DNA from: Euryodendron excelsum
Taxonomy: Eukaryota; Streptophyta; Magnoliopsida; Ericales; Pentaphylacaceae
DNA: 64,000 bases
Assembly: GCA_033060915.1 (NCBI GenBank)
Contig: CM065379.1
Span: 30,399,318-30,463,317, forward strand
Direction: 5' to 3'
The notes beneath the pieces are model-generated. The model was not told the origin of the DNA. It was given only the letters and a program-made list of their open reading frames with translations, and searched no databases. Made by a program: the position numbers and the translations under genes. Below are positions 1 to 12,617 of the stretch, piece by piece. Position 1 is the first letter of the stretch, and every line of letters begins with the position of its first letter.

Positions 1-499
1 ATGGATAGATACATCATCATAAGAGAGAGAACATGAACAGAAGGGAGGGGGAAGTGGGGGAGGGAGAGAGCAGAATTAGAAAATAAATCAAGCTAAAGAA
101 ACTAGAGAGAACAAGCAAGGAGAAGCATTGAACTCAAATGTGTACCCAGGACAAAAATCATCTTCATGTTCATACAAAGATATGCCTTTACATAAATTTA
201 TTTACTTTTGTTTATCACTAGATGTAATTTGGCATAGCACTAAGTAATAGATAATGATGACGTCTCTAGCTTTTCACCATCAAGTCACGGAAACCTATGT
301 GCTGATTTGCTATTTCTCTAAACCTAAACATCCAACTTGACCCACACTCCTGGAAAAAAATCAGCTCAATACAAAAGAAGTTGTGCAACAGGTAATTAAG
401 TTTCTTTTCACAAGCAGGGTAAAGATTAAAATCAGCTTAAAGCACGCAAAAACCAATTATAACGTAAATGCCAAACCAATATAGCTCAGTTCAACCAAC
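1..499 (-). other. Intron 6 of the WD40 gene (runs off the left edge)
   Basis: Exon 6 ends at 500 with donor GT at 499-498 (reading GGCAG|GTTGG on the minus strand). I see no continuation of the WD40 reading frame in 1-499, so the rest of the gene lies to the left of the window. The first 120 bases are purine-rich low-complexity sequence. Confidence 0.6.
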
Positions 500-3400
500 C
501 TGCCAGTAGAATCCAAAAGCAGAGCCCTAATATTATCTGTATGCCCTCTAAGCTTCATGGTCTTAGAACCAGTTCTTGGGTCCCAAACACGCACAACCTA
601 CATGAAATCAAACATTGCAAGGGGAACTGAATGCTATCATAATAATAAACCGCAAGCATTCCCAAAACATTACATTCAAGAAAACATAGGAACAAACACA
701 TTTTCAATCATTACATTGTCGTTATACGAACCTAACAAACCTGAAAGGTAAAAACTAAACTAACTATCAGAATATACCTTCTCAGTTCCACCAGAAACAA
801 GAAGGGTCCCACTATCATTCATTCCCAGAGCATAGACTGACTCCTTATGGCCTTTGGCAGCAATGGGAACATATCCATGAGACTGACTTGTATGCAAAGT
901 TATGCTGTTGCTTGAACCAATAGTGCGAAGGCTGGTAATGGGTAGCGAATTTCCAGGACCATTGATATCATTTGAACAATCATCTTCTGTTGCATCACTT
1001 GTCTTAGAGGTTGGAGCAAGTGCAGCTTCTAGATCCCAAATGAAAACCTCCCCACCAAGGCCACCAGAGGCAACAACATTGCTCTATAATCCATGACGCC
1101 ATAAAAGGATCAGGAACTGATGTCATAAAACATAACACTATGCCTCCAAGCACCACTTGCACTATCAAATTGAACACAAAACTAGAACAGCGGGATTACA
1201 CTGAAAGGAACCTTTCATCCACACAGTAAATAAGGTCCACAAAAATTTTGGCAGAGAAATTACATTTTTTTGGGCTGCAGCGAGACAAGTAACATAGTCC
1301 GAGTGTTGACGAAGAGTACTGGTACAAGTTCCATCAGACAAGGAATTCCACGTCTGGTGGATCTCACGGAAAGAAACGAATCAATAAATGGGGCCTAGGT
1401 AATGGACGGATAATGAAATTAATAACAGTTTATGATGCTGACAAACCTTGAGTGTGGTGTCTGAGGAACAGGAAACGAGTGTATTACCACCTGCAATGAC
1501 AGCATCATTGACCTGCACAATTCAATGCATTCATTTCCCATCAATGCTAACATATGTACATAACCTCCGAAGTTGGAAAGAGTATGAACTAAAATAGCTT
1601 CACATTGATCTCCAATTTAAATATTAAAGTGTTTTAGAGCAGGTTGAGTTAGCTATTCCATACAACAACAACAAAGTAATAATGGGACACAAATAAGATT
1701 TCATCAGCAATTGATCCAAAAAAATAGGTGTCTCTCTAACATAGTAGTGTGATGGTCGTGAGGCCTACACCAAAGTCAGCTTTTGATGTTAGCTTCCGAG
1801 GTTTTGGCTAATTGCAGGAGATTTCGAGTTGGGAGTGTTGGAGAAGCATGGCAGGAAGCACCTTTATGCTTGTGGAGGAGTATGTGAAAATCACTCTTTC
1901 AAGGGAGTGAAGATGCAAAACTAAAAGCAAAATATCGATCTATGGGGACGGGGTTTGTTGTTGAGAAATCTAAAATTGGAAAATAATTATTCCATTATTG
2001 CTCACTAATAATAGTGGAATCAATGGCGCAGAGTCAAAAAGGGATTCTGACCCAACACTATTGATGAACCAATCCAATAAATCCAAATAGTTGAGCTCTC
2101 TGTCTCTTTTGGCTTACGGGAAGCTCCTCAGTTTTGATTCACTCTTTTGGCAAGTATCTAATCCTTGGGCAACTTAAAAGAATTGCCTCATTTGAGTGGG
2201 GGGAAAAGCATCACTTATTATTTTTAATGGAAAAAACAGAGTGGAGAAAGAGAGAGACCCAAATCAGAATAGAGGAAAAGTTATTCTTCAACCAAATGCC
2301 AACAGGAAAAGTGGATTACAAAGTACAGCCAAGTGCCAAAATGGAAAGTACCCAATCGACATGCGACTCGAATGTAGCAGAGCAGGTAGTTCCATCTTCA
2401 GCCAACGCCCATCTCTTTAATGTGCCATCACGACTCCCAGTGAAGAGGTAATCACAACCATTCGTTACTGATGACTTCAATAAAGCCAAACAATTTACAC
2501 CTGCGCAATGCTGCAAAAATTGCGAACCATTTTAAAAGGTCGCAACGCGGAAATCTATTCCTCGCCTAACAGTAATAATTCATAAAATGAATGATATCAC
2601 ATAAAAATTTGAAAAACATTTTTCTTGGTTTTACAAAACTAAAATGCACAAGAAAGGATGGAGAGAAGAGTTTCTCGCATACTTGATGGATGCAGACGTT
2701 ACACATGTATATCATTAGGTGTAAAAGGTAATGAGTCCAATTTCACCCTTTTTTCCCATTTTATTGTCTCCTTTATTTCTGAGACCCACACTCATGGGAC
2801 TTCAGTGGAACTTCCAAATAATTTGTGATCATGGCCACAAAAAGTGATAAACTTAGTCTTCACTAATGAATAATAGAAATTCTGTTAATATTAAATTTAC
2901 AATTCTATTATCCATACAAGAAGTACAACCAAAGTTATACAAGGCAATATTAAATTTTAAAAGGCTTCATAAAAGGGCCTTAACTCCATCATGGCACAGA
3001 TAATAGAGGTACATTAGCAGTTAAGCACATGCAATGCCCTTATATAGGTTATTGCAATAAAAAAAAAAATTAATTTCATGCATGAAAATTGCTAATAATA
3101 ATTGACTGAAGCAATCAAAATGCTTTAAACATCAAACACTGCCATTTGTTATTCATATGTAATAACCATATGCTAATCATAATATATGTATGTATAGGTG
3201 AATTGATACAGTTAGCGACCCAACTATTGAACATTTCGTTTAGCTTCATCGCTATTGGAAAACAAAGAACACAGCCCATAACTTGTATTGGTCTACATGA
3301 TTCTATCACCAGTAGTAAACAAACAAATTCTTCAAGTTACAATGGAGGTCAAAAGGAAAAGAGAGAGAGAGAGAGATGGTCATAAAGCATAATTGACAAA

Positions 3401-3797
3401 CTCATTTAGATAGGAGTTTGGTAAGGAGGGGGCCACATTGAGTTACGCAAACCAAGTTAACTTCACACCACATAAAGCAAAAAATGCTGGCCTATCTCAG
3501 GTAACATAAATGAAAAATTTCCCAACAAATCAATTTGAAGTGGTATAAATACACTTTATCAACAGGAACATCAATATCCTCCTATTATCATCCTTTTTTT
3601 CTTGCAACAATGTCTAGTCAAGCGTTGGCCAGAAAAGTGCCCATTTAAAACAAAATGAATCGAAATGAGAACCAACATCGGAGTACAGGGAACCTGACCT
3701 TTGTGTCATCTGCATCATTCAACACATAAGTCAACCTCTTCTCCTTACGAGGGCGAATTGAATTGGGTGTGTTCCCTGCACTGCCCACACGATGCAT
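500..3797 (-). CDS. WDR48: WD40-repeat protein, plant WDR48/UAF1-like, six 5' coding exons (3' part outside the window)
   Basis: Exons on the minus strand, in order: 3797-3699, 2510-2352, 1512-1447, 1353-1264, 1083-778 and 597-500. All junctions are GT/AG. The first five exons end in phase 0 and the sixth in phase 2, giving about 272 residues in the window. The protein starts [18 protein letters not shown], then shows WD units: HCAGVNCL...LKRW, SHVDWVNDAV...[14 protein letters not shown]...VFIWDL, a low-complexity insert of about 45 residues, [12 protein letters not shown]...VVRVWD, and [12 protein letters not shown]. This order and the N-terminus match the plant homologue of WDR48/UAF1 (from memory, Arabidopsis At3g05090, linked to lateral-root growth; not checked). 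In animals WDR48 is a beta-propeller activator of the deubiquitinases USP1, USP12 and USP46. A ubiquitin-related role here is inferred by homology. The frame is open with no stops, so the gene looks intact as far as it is visible. Confidence 0.9.
1513..2351 (-). other. Intron 2 of the WD40 gene
   Basis: Donor GTACTT follows TGG at 2352, and acceptor TTGTGCAG ends at 1513. The intron is AT-rich. A slightly GC-richer stretch at about 1740-1960 has no supported coding frame and may be an old insertion. Confidence 0.8.
2511..3698 (-). other. Intron 1 of the WD40 gene
   Basis: Donor GTCAGG follows AAG at 3699, and acceptor TTTTTGCAG ends at 2511. It contains a short GA run at about 3360-3378. No gene or clear transposon was seen inside. 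Confidence 0.8.
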
Positions 3798-3810
3798 TGC
3801 AGAAACCCCT
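3798..3810 (-). other. 5' UTR end and splice acceptor just upstream of the WD40 start codon
   Basis: On the minus strand the sequence reads TTTTTGTTATAG, then GGGTTTCTGCA, then ATG at 3797. A T-rich tract ending in AG only 11 bases before the ATG is a classical 3' splice site. The 5' UTR is therefore likely interrupted by an intron, and the promoter lies well to the right. Confidence 0.6.
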
Positions 3811-4489
3811 ATAACAAAAATAGATAAACAAACAACAAATGAATGAGTTTAAAGAATGGAGACACCTAATCAATTTTTAGGAACTGATCCACACTTCTGC
3901 TGCAATGAGTATGCAATTGCTACAAGCACATATCACCACCTCCTGTTGTTAAAACTATTTTTTGTAGTGATTTCGGACGTTCACTAGAATGGCATGAGGC
4001 AATAACAGAAGAATATGGGATCACATAGCATTGCAAAAAAATCATGCATGAAGGAAATCAGGGGCTGAAGTCCCATTGATGTCTCTCTTAGAGCAATCTC
4101 CCCCCCCCCCCTACCTTCTTCTCGGGGCAAGAGAAAAAAGAACAAATGCATATGACCCATACTGTAATCAACAGAATTAGTGTGACACATTCTGATACGG
4201 ACACAAGGTGTCATCAGCAACTGCAATTAGACCTAATTAGGCACTAAATTTGTGTCTGTTGATTCATTTCTCTGGCCCTCTGTCTTGAACCACCATAGAG
4301 AATATAGAAAATATTATAATAACTTTTATCATGAGATAACAATAGTTCCTTTGAACAACAGTATAGAGGCCCTTTGGTTTTGGTTTTGCAACTACCAGAA
4401 AAACATTAGTTCAGAAACCCAACTTGCAAAGGGTGATTAAATCAGTAATGGATTTTAAAATAATTGCATAAGATACATCCAGCAAATCA

Positions 4490-4830
4490 TAACCTATGTT
4501 ACTTTGATTCAGGTACGGGTATCGGGTGCGGGTACATGTTTAAATGTCGGATTCACTTAATTCTCACTCGGACACAACTAGATCCCAAATTTTTTAAATA
4601 CTTTTTTTGTTTTTTTAAGGTAAAATAGTGTATACAAACTAAAATGTGGAATTTCATGTATAAAATAGAAGTCTTACGCGTAGTTTTATAGTAAACTCAA
4701 TTGTTTATGTATTTGTTGGATGCATGTCCAACTAGCCATATCGGACACATATTCCGTACTCTTATCCGAGTGTCAAGTGTCCGACAGGGGTATTGCATAA
4801 ATTTAGAAAAGTGCAGGTAACATAGATTAT
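4490..4830. mobile_element. MITE (341 bp) with terminal inverted repeat containing CTATGTTAC
   Basis: The left end reads TAACCTATGTTAC and the right end GTAACATAGATTAT. Their reverse complements agree at all but one position over about 13 bases. The flanks are AGCAAATCA (4481-4489) and AGCAAATTA (4831-4839), an 8-of-9 match fitting an 8-9 bp target duplication (hAT or Mutator type). The interior is non-coding and contains GGGTATCGGGTGCGGGTA and GTGTCCGACA, a pattern common in plant MITEs. Confidence 0.65.
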
Positions 4831-7713
4831 AGCAAATTATAATTCTTTTTTTTTTTATTGCCACAAATTATAGAATTCCTGGCATAATTAAGTTCGCAAC
4901 TTTGTCATTGTAGCCCCATTTTATTGAGCTTTGGTAAACATCAAGACCAAATTAGCAAAGGTATTTGGTCAAACTCCAAAAAATTAATGTGTATTTATAT
5001 TCTAATTCATCATCCATCTCACGCAGCTAAAGTTGCACTTAAAAGGTTACTTGTCAGAAAGAAAAGAAAAAAAAAAAAAAAGAAAAGAAAGAAAGAAAGA
5101 ACATAAAAGAGAATGCAGTTAAAAGGCAATTGCAGATTATATTGAAATCATTTGCATCCAACATTAACCACTTTCATCAATTACCCTAATCCCCTGAAGC
5201 CCAAAATCAAAGAACTTTTCTACAGCCCCCATACAATAAAGAAACTAAGTTAATCTACATGGCACATCTATTTATGCACAAAGCCTCACTAAACCCAGTT
5301 AAACATACTCGAATTCTCTAAAATACATGTTAAATCCCACAAAAAAACTCTTCTCCTTTTCTTTTTTTCCTTTTTCTCATAAGCACCCCATAAAAAATCC
5401 GGCAAGAGGTAAATATAGTCCAAGATACCACTTGCTCAACAACCCCGAGCCCCATTGAAATCCTTAATCCAATCATCCATTGACCTCCTATGGTTCCGGT
5501 TACCTATCTTGTAAACATCATGACAAGAAAGATGAAACTTGCCAGATCCCACATGCAGACCCTCCCCAACAAAATAGGAAAAGGAAACCAAAAAAAAACA
5601 GAAAACATAAAGAAAACAATCATTGAAGTAATCCATAACCACAAAAGAAAACACAGAGCTAGCATTTCAGCAAATTACTGCCTCGAAAAGATCAGTAGCA
5701 ATCATTGTTTGATCTGATCAGTTCATCACAATAGTAGGGCCATTAATTTAGCCCCTGCACTATGTTGCACATATCAGCATGGATTCCACCACAATAAACC
5801 CACAAACAACATCAGGAAAGCATGAACTTCGCTCATTAGCCCAAACTTGGGAGGACTGACCATAGTTATCAATTCACTGCACAAGCCAAAAGTATCACAC
5901 TGATACAGACAAGAGAAGCCAGTTGACATGCCAATCAGGCGATTACACATTTAAATGACCCACAAAAAAAAATATTTGAAGGTTAGCAGCTTTGAAGCTC
6001 CAACTGATCCAAAGTCGAATTTGGCAGGGTTTGGGACCAAATCCAAAGACATCCGTTTAATTAATCTTGTAGATAAAGATAGAAAGGATGCTGGAAAGCA
6101 TGACAGAGGGTAAGTAAATAATTGGGAAGACAAAACGGAGAATGGCATAAAACATCTTAGGTATCTTAAGAAAAAGGGCTGAACTATAACAGGAAAGCAG
6201 TCGACTGAGGGATCATAGACTCATAGTAACTTAGTAAAGGAGAGAGGGTTGGGCTTCTAACCAGGTTGCAATTTTCGGTAACGAAGTGCCGTAAATAGAT
6301 ATTCAGAATATCTTTGGAAGAGGCCAATAAGAGAGAGGAAAGAAATGTGTGTTTGTGTGTTCGTGTGTGTGAGAGACAGAGTGAGAGAGAGATCCAACTC
6401 CACAATGGTGGGCTTGATATTGACACCCAAACTGAAACAAAATTCCATCTAATAGGCTAAATGCCAACCTAGCAATCGAAATCAAACACATTAGAATCTT
6501 GATCCTAAAGTTACTTTGGATTGCCTAGATATTACCCCAGAGTTATTTAAGCATGAAGTCACTTGGACTCTACTATTTCAATTAATAAACAAAGCCAACC
6601 ATTATAATAAACCAATCACTAATATGACAATAAAGCTTACCAATTCTAAACTTAAAAAACTCCTACCCTATCCTTGGTTAAGACTTTTTTTCCCCCCAGT
6701 TGGAGATGGAACAACAAGAACTGTATGCCTAAAATAAAATCAAGATCTGGGTTTAATGAGAAACCAATGATACATACTAGATTGAGTGATATCGACTGCC
6801 ACTCCTAAAGAAGAAGGTGCAAAATCCAAGTCCTAGTTGGGATGCAGGCATGCATAACTGACTTATCCATAATTCAAAGAAAAATGACATTAAACCCACA
6901 GCAATAATGATGGCCTTTATTCCCTTTTTAGTTGCTCCAACATCAGATTATGATTTGCCTTCCTTCTCAGCAATAATATAAACAAGAGAGAGCAAGATGA
7001 TGATGTTCAAACCACCTCTGAGAGTGCTCTCATAATGTCACAATAAAAAGGAAATTAATCACGACTAACAATGAAGTGATCTCCACTATCTTTGACAATA
7101 ACTGGCTACGAGAGATGGTGGTATCAAAAACAAAATGACGAACAAAACGATAAGGGAAAGTAAGGGAGCTGGTGAGAATACATGGAAAGAGTGACTCAAA
7201 AAATAAAACAAGAGAGAGAGTATGTGTGTGCATGGAAAGAGAGAACTTAGTGAAATCCAAATAACAGACTTATTATATATATATATATAATAATTAGGAT
7301 TTCAATAGTTTACTAGTATATTGAGGTGGGATAGGCTCCTCCTAAACTGAATCATATCCTGAACTCTGAAGTAGAATATATAAAGCATTATTAAATATAT
7401 TTTCTCATCCAAACACATTAACAGGCTTGAGTTGCTAGTTGATTTTTTCAACTTGTATTACTCCAAATCAAGAATCATAGGAAAAAGACAAATGCAATAT
7501 GGAAGAAAAAGAAATTGGAAATAAAAATCATTCAAATGTCAATTTTTCCAAGCAGACACAAATTTAATAGTTATTATTTCAATGAATTGACATAGAAATA
7601 TTTCATACAAAAAATGGAGAAAGTAGAAGCACATAAAAGGAAAAATAATGTGCAGTCATACATTTAGATACGTCTTCACACAGTAAACCAATTTTTAACA
7701 AAGCAGTTCAAGC

Positions 7714-8204
7714 CATAGTTACAAGGAAACTCTCTTTGAGTGGGGAAACCCACTTCCCCGGAAACTCGATTCTAGAGCAAAGACGAAACTCTCATGAAAT
7801 TTTAAGGGAAACTTATAGGAAACAATTCCGAGTTTCGAAAATCTAACATAATTTTTTTAAAAAAATTATCAGAAACTCTTAAAAAATATTGTGGAGACTC
7901 TAGAAACTCGCTTCTTTATAATTTATAGTGTTTTTATATTGTCAAATCTTATTATTTGATAATAGTATATAATTTTTTAATAGAAGTCTATAAATATTGT
8001 GTGCTATCAATATTTTATGTGATCATAAAAGTATTCTAAATATTTTACATTATTTTTTTAGAATTTTTAGTAATTTTTTGTAAATATCATATTTAATTTT
8101 ATATTACCTAGCGTTTCCTATTTCTCATAACTTTTTGAGGCCACGTTTCACGCTTTCGTTTTCCGTATCGTTTCCCGCTTCCACTTCCCTTTCTAGCAAC
8201 TATG
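7714..8204. mobile_element. hAT-like MITE (491 bp) with CATAGTT terminal inverted repeats
   Basis: The left end is CATAGTTAC and the right end GCAACTATG, giving a perfect 7-bp terminal repeat that continues imperfectly inward. Flanks are GTTCAAGC (7706-7713) and TTTCAAGC (8205-8212), a 7-of-8 match fitting an 8-bp hAT target duplication. The interior is non-coding. A diverged partial copy lies at about 28345-28580. Confidence 0.6.
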
Positions 8205-8477
8205 TTTCAAGCAAGCAAAGTGGGGTAGATTCTGAAGGCAAATTTTATTGCAAGTCCAAGAAGTGTCTTTACTTAACATGATCTAGCAAAGAAAAAAGAG
8301 GTCATTACCGAACATGAGCATTGAGATTTTGAGACAGCAGAAGCTTCTGGTTTACAGCTTTTCTCGGTAAAAGATTCCAACATCATTTTCAAAAGTCCAC
8401 ACTTGAAAGCTGTAATCCGTTTAATAGGCGGGTTGCACTCAATAGGAAAACGATAGAAAACCATACCTCTTTCTACA

Positions 8478-8921
8478 TTGTACAGTGGCTTGGGACTGCT
8501 GGGACACAGTATTCTCTTTGCATGGAGTGGAATGGGTGATGCCTACATCGGTGGAGGCATTGATGCGATGTTGGGGTCGTGGTTGCCTGAACAAGAGGGT
8601 TGGAAGGGTTTGGGATGTTATTCCGCATTGTATAATGTGGAACATTTGGCAGCAGAGGAATTACAGAACTTTTGACAGAGTGGAGCATCCGATACATACT
8701 TTAAAGGGAATCCTTCTCAATTCTCTATTTTATTGGATGTCTGGTGCTACCCCTTTTAGTCTGAGTACTTTTGTAGCCTTTCTGGGTCACTTCTATACAC
8801 CTGCAGGTATATAGGCAATGAAGGTATAGGAGATATAGTGTTTTGTATATGTTTGTTGTTCAGGGTTCGCCCCCTTCCTGGCAGTCATTTTCAATACATT
8901 TTTATTTATCAAAAAAAAAAA
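8478..8921 (+). mobile_element. 5'-truncated LINE (non-LTR retrotransposon) tail
   Basis: The open frame to the stop at 8812-8814 is the C-terminal end of a plant LINE reverse-transcriptase polyprotein. It shows the zf-RVT-like tail IMWNIWQQRNYRTFD, equivalent to the family pattern W-x-IW-RERN-R-F-x-D, preceded by HGVEWVMP. A short 3' UTR and an A-run follow at 8911-8921. The 8-base target duplication TTTCTACA flanks it at 8470-8477 and 8922-8929. It entered in the orientation opposite to the WD40 gene. Confidence 0.85.
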
Positions 8922-9474
8922 TTTCTACAAGCTGTCTAAAATTCCATCCACCCATAATTTCGTCACGGGCCCTTCCCTTGATTCACTCTATGGCTCCTCT
9001 ACTCATTAATCAAAAAGTTCCATTAATATGTTATTAAGCTTGCAATTAATTAACTTTTTGCAAATAACTGTCCATGTTACTATAAAAATTAAAAACTAAA
9101 AAGTCTGACCATGTTCAATGAGATATATAGTCGAAAGCAAAATGCAACCTTAAGGTGTTAACAACCTATACTTGTCTACAAGCATACACAAATATATAAT
9201 TACGTACTAAGATGAAAATAAAATTGTACATGCGTTGTAAGGTTGGAATGGAGGTTCCAGTAACATAAAATACGTCCACTATTGAAAGCAAATTCTAATT
9301 CTTATATATGAATCATTCTCTATATGTAACTTTCAAAGCAACACAACTATCCCTCCTTGCCTGCCAAACCCTACATTCCAAAGTTGAACATGTAACGGAG
9401 CAAATTAGCATCGAAATGTGGACCAAGCCCAACAACCCAATTTTCTTTTCAAAACCTTCGACGTTAATCTATAA

Positions 9475-9481
<7 letters not shown>

Positions 9482-9518
<37 letters not shown>
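9482..9518. repeat. TG dinucleotide microsatellite
   Basis: About 18 uninterrupted TG units, preceded by a short AT run and followed by TATTTATTATATA. Confidence 0.95.
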
Positions 9519-9520
<2 letters not shown>

Positions 9521-9680
9521 TTATTATATACATCTATGTATATACAGAGCGAGAGAGGAGGTGGTTACCAGAGAAAGAGGATGAGATGGATCTGTGAGGA
9601 GATAAAATAGAGTTTGATCCGAGCTCAAACTTCAAACTCGAATCCCAACACGAACTAAGCTGAAATTTTCCATATTTGTC

Positions 9681-9990
9681 TTACTCTCTTATATGTGAAT
9701 TTGATCGAGCAAGGTCGACCTTCGTGGAGCAACAAATTGGTTGGTCCAAAGCACAGAGACTGAACCCTAACTTCGAATCAGATGATGAATTGGAAGCGTT
9801 GTGCTTGTGATTTTGCCATTGTCGAAACACGGAATTGACGAAGCATATACAAAGTTGAGTTAGAGAAAAAGAGGGAAGTGCCGGAGATTTGAGAGACAGA
9901 GAGAGAGAGACAACGATGGTGAAATCGAAATGGCTTGCGTTGTTGAGTGCGTTGTTTGGGCGAGTACTTTGACTCGGTTTTTTGAGGTTT
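9681..9990 (-). promoter_or_regulatory. Candidate promoter and first (5' UTR) exon of the WD40 gene
   Basis: On the minus strand a CT-rich run (TCTCTCTCTCTC at about 9896-9910) is followed by less AT-rich sequence with a 5' UTR-like composition. There are possible donors, for example CACGAAG|GTCGACC near 9716-9721. Pyrimidine patches near the start site are typical of plant promoters. The placement fits the 5' UTR intron implied at 3810. No conserved peptide was seen here. Spliced transcript reads would settle it. Confidence 0.3.
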
Positions 9991-10040
9991 AATTGAGGGT
10001 ATTTTGGTCTTTTAAGAAAGAAACATAAAACCATAACTGC

Positions 10041-10770
10041 GGCTCTATAACCGTACTCGTTGGTGTCTTGTAGAGGAAACTACTCACATTTTGTACCCTA
10101 AAACATAAAAAATTAAAAAGAAAGGAAACTAATCACTTTCGTAAGGACGTAATTGGCAGAACCCCAACAGCATTGACGACGGCTGTAAAATGAATCAAAC
10201 ATGTTGAACTCGTTTAACTCATTATATAAATGAGACAAATTTAAAAAAATTTTAAGAGTCAAGTATTTTTTGTGCTCAGCTTAAACTCGGCTCGATAAGT
10301 TTATATGTATTAAAAAAATCAAACCACTCAAGCTCCGTTCAATTAAAACTTATTTGATTTCGGCTTAAAAGTTAAACAAATCAAGCTTGAATAGATTTTG
10401 AAACTCGTTAATGTCATAATCGCAAAATTCAATACCCGAATATAGATCAAGCTCAAACCTTTTTGTAATAATAAACTATGTGTGTGACATGTGTCATTTT
10501 ATCATTAAAAAGTTGATTAGTGAGCCATTAGTTAGTTAAATGGTGAGTTGGGTGTGAGTTATTGGTGAATATGTGCATGGGAGATTTAAGGGTGTGAAAT
10601 ACATCCTTATATTTATTTTGTTTGCTAGTCACAAAGGAATCCAAGGGAAAAGATAGACTTTTGGTGGAATGAAATGGGGAGAAGACAAAATGATAGACAA
10701 ATTAGAGACAAAAATTATCATTTTCATGCAAAAATTATGGAATGGAATGATATATATATATATATATATA

Positions 10771-10816
<46 letters not shown>

Positions 10817-12617
10817 AAGACTCTTCTATATGTAATTGTATATCTAAAAATTTGTATAAAATTTTAGAGAAGACAGAGAGGAAGAAGAAGAGAGAAAGAG
10901 AGAGAGAAAGAGAAAGAAAGAGAGGGAGAGAGAAGGAGGAGGAGGAGGCTAATCTTGCTCCTCAACATTTGGGACATCAAGGGAAACTATCCTACATTAT
11001 CCCTAAGTTATTTTCATTGCATTTCATGGGGTTAGAAGGCTGAAAACTAGATAGAATTAATTTGAAAACCAAACTCTATTAATGGATGAGGGTTTGTGAG
11101 ATATTTCTCTTCGAGCAACAGCAAAGTATGAGACCAATTTAGAAATGTTCTATACTTAACAAAAAAAAAAAAAAAGGTAGAAACCAAGTTTGAAGGTCTC
11201 AGGTGATTCGAGTAAAAAGTTATGGCCGGATTATTATTTTTAGCTTATCAGCAAAAATGCGTGCGGGTGACCAGGTTTAACATTTTTTTAGCCAAACCCA
11301 AGGCTTGGCCATGGTCTAGGAAGTATACTGGGATGATCGAAAAATCCAAAACAATAGAGTTGCAGGTCGTAATACTACAACGGCAAAGAACAGTCCACTT
11401 CATTGGAGTTTTTCTTCGGCTACTGATGGCGGCTACCCGTGAGGCCAGTGCCAAATGAAAGATCTTCAAGTCTAGTTTTTAGTGCCACTGACCTTGTATT
11501 ATTTGGAGTTAAAATGAGAAAATTCTGACTGTTGAAAGGCAGCTAGATTGCCGGGACAGCGAACCCAGGCCCTTGGAGAAGAAAGGTGACCAGTGGAAAA
11601 GAAAGGTAGGATCCACCACCACCACTCTCAGGTAGTGGCCCGGGGGGGCGATTGTGGGCTACCCTCTAGACCTCAATATTTTTTGTAAAATTCATACTTT
11701 AATATAATAAACATTTTAAAACTAATTTGGTATTTTTCTAACACCTGAAAGTATTTTTACCGAATTTTCTAATGTTTTATAGAAGAAAAATCATTAAAAA
11801 TAATTCTGAAGAGTTAAAAATATTTAAAAAAATTATTTTTAGACACTAATAAAAATAATCTAGAGATGTGGGATATTTCCATCATCCAAATTAAATTTTA
11901 AAATTTATTGACTCTCAAGGACAAAACGGTTATTTTGACACGGTTACCCGGAAAATGGCAAACTTGACTTTTTTTTTCTTCACAAAACTTGACATTGGGA
12001 TTTCAGAATAAGTATAAACACCTTAAATATATAAATAAATATATTTTTGGTAATTTGTACAAAAAATGGACATATTTTACAACTTATGATAACACAAAAA
12101 TTGCTTGATTTACACTAGAGCAACTGTAAAGCTAAGTTGATCTATAATGAACACTTGGGACTTAGGAAACGCAATGGAAAGGTCTTGCATTCATATATAC
12201 TAACTCAAACCTAAATAATTAATACAAGCAATGCTGTGTTTATAGTTCGCACGCAAAACGAGACAATACGAAACAACTAAGCTTAATCGAATTTTAGATA
12301 GGGGATTCATACCCTCTATTACGATGATAGTATAACTGTTGAAACATTATTTTAATTTCAGAAAGTTCAATAAGGTTGCTTTATAATTGTATTTTATATC
12401 TTGTCATTATTTTTTTCAATATGCAGAAATCGAAATAATGATAATGATTTTTCAACTGTCATAAATCTTAAATCAACTACATAATAATTAAAAGATATGG
12501 TTGTATGGTAATGTGTTATAAGGTGATACTCCCGGCGTGGAGGAGAGGAGTTATATTTACAAACATATATTAATAAGAGTTTAGTTAACTGGGCCGTAAA
12601 GTGGTGACAGTCTCGTA
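10041..12617. other. Intergenic spacer
   Basis: About 2.6 kb without a supported gene. At 10200-10440 there is a degenerate AGCTCG/GGCTCGA-rich dispersed repeat. An AT run (10750-10772) and GA run (10775-10812), followed by purine-rich sequence to about 10945, form a microsatellite cluster. At 11060-11680 lies a GC-richer block of unknown type, possibly an old retroelement piece, with no coding frame I can support. Confidence 0.5.
10750..10812. repeat. Compound AT/GA microsatellite
   Basis: AT units at 10750-10772 pass through a short A-rich joint into GA units at 10775-10812. Imperfect GA/GGA-rich sequence extends to about 10945. Confidence 0.95.

Larger units (their letters stand above)
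3811..9640 (-). other. Probable long 5' UTR intron or upstream spacer of the WD40 gene
   Basis: About 5.8 kb of AT-rich, stop-rich sequence without a supported host gene. It holds two MITEs (4490-4830, 7714-8204), a LINE tail (8478-8921), a poly-C run near 4101-4110, an A/G run at 5060-5100 and a TG microsatellite near 9482. Assigning it to an intron depends on the candidate first exon near 9.7-9.9 kb being real. Confidence 0.35.

Noticed and set aside
2134..2451. 105-codon plus-strand frame at the WD40 exon 2
   Set aside because: It is the shadow of the minus-strand exon 2 and intron 2, with no conserved features of its own.
8309..8464. Open minus-strand frame with a donor-like TTCG|GTAATG, next to the LINE
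   Set aside because: The peptide matches nothing I recognise. The LINE insertion at 8478 cuts its upstream side and I see no good acceptor. It may be a lost or alternative exon, but it is not supportable as a feature.
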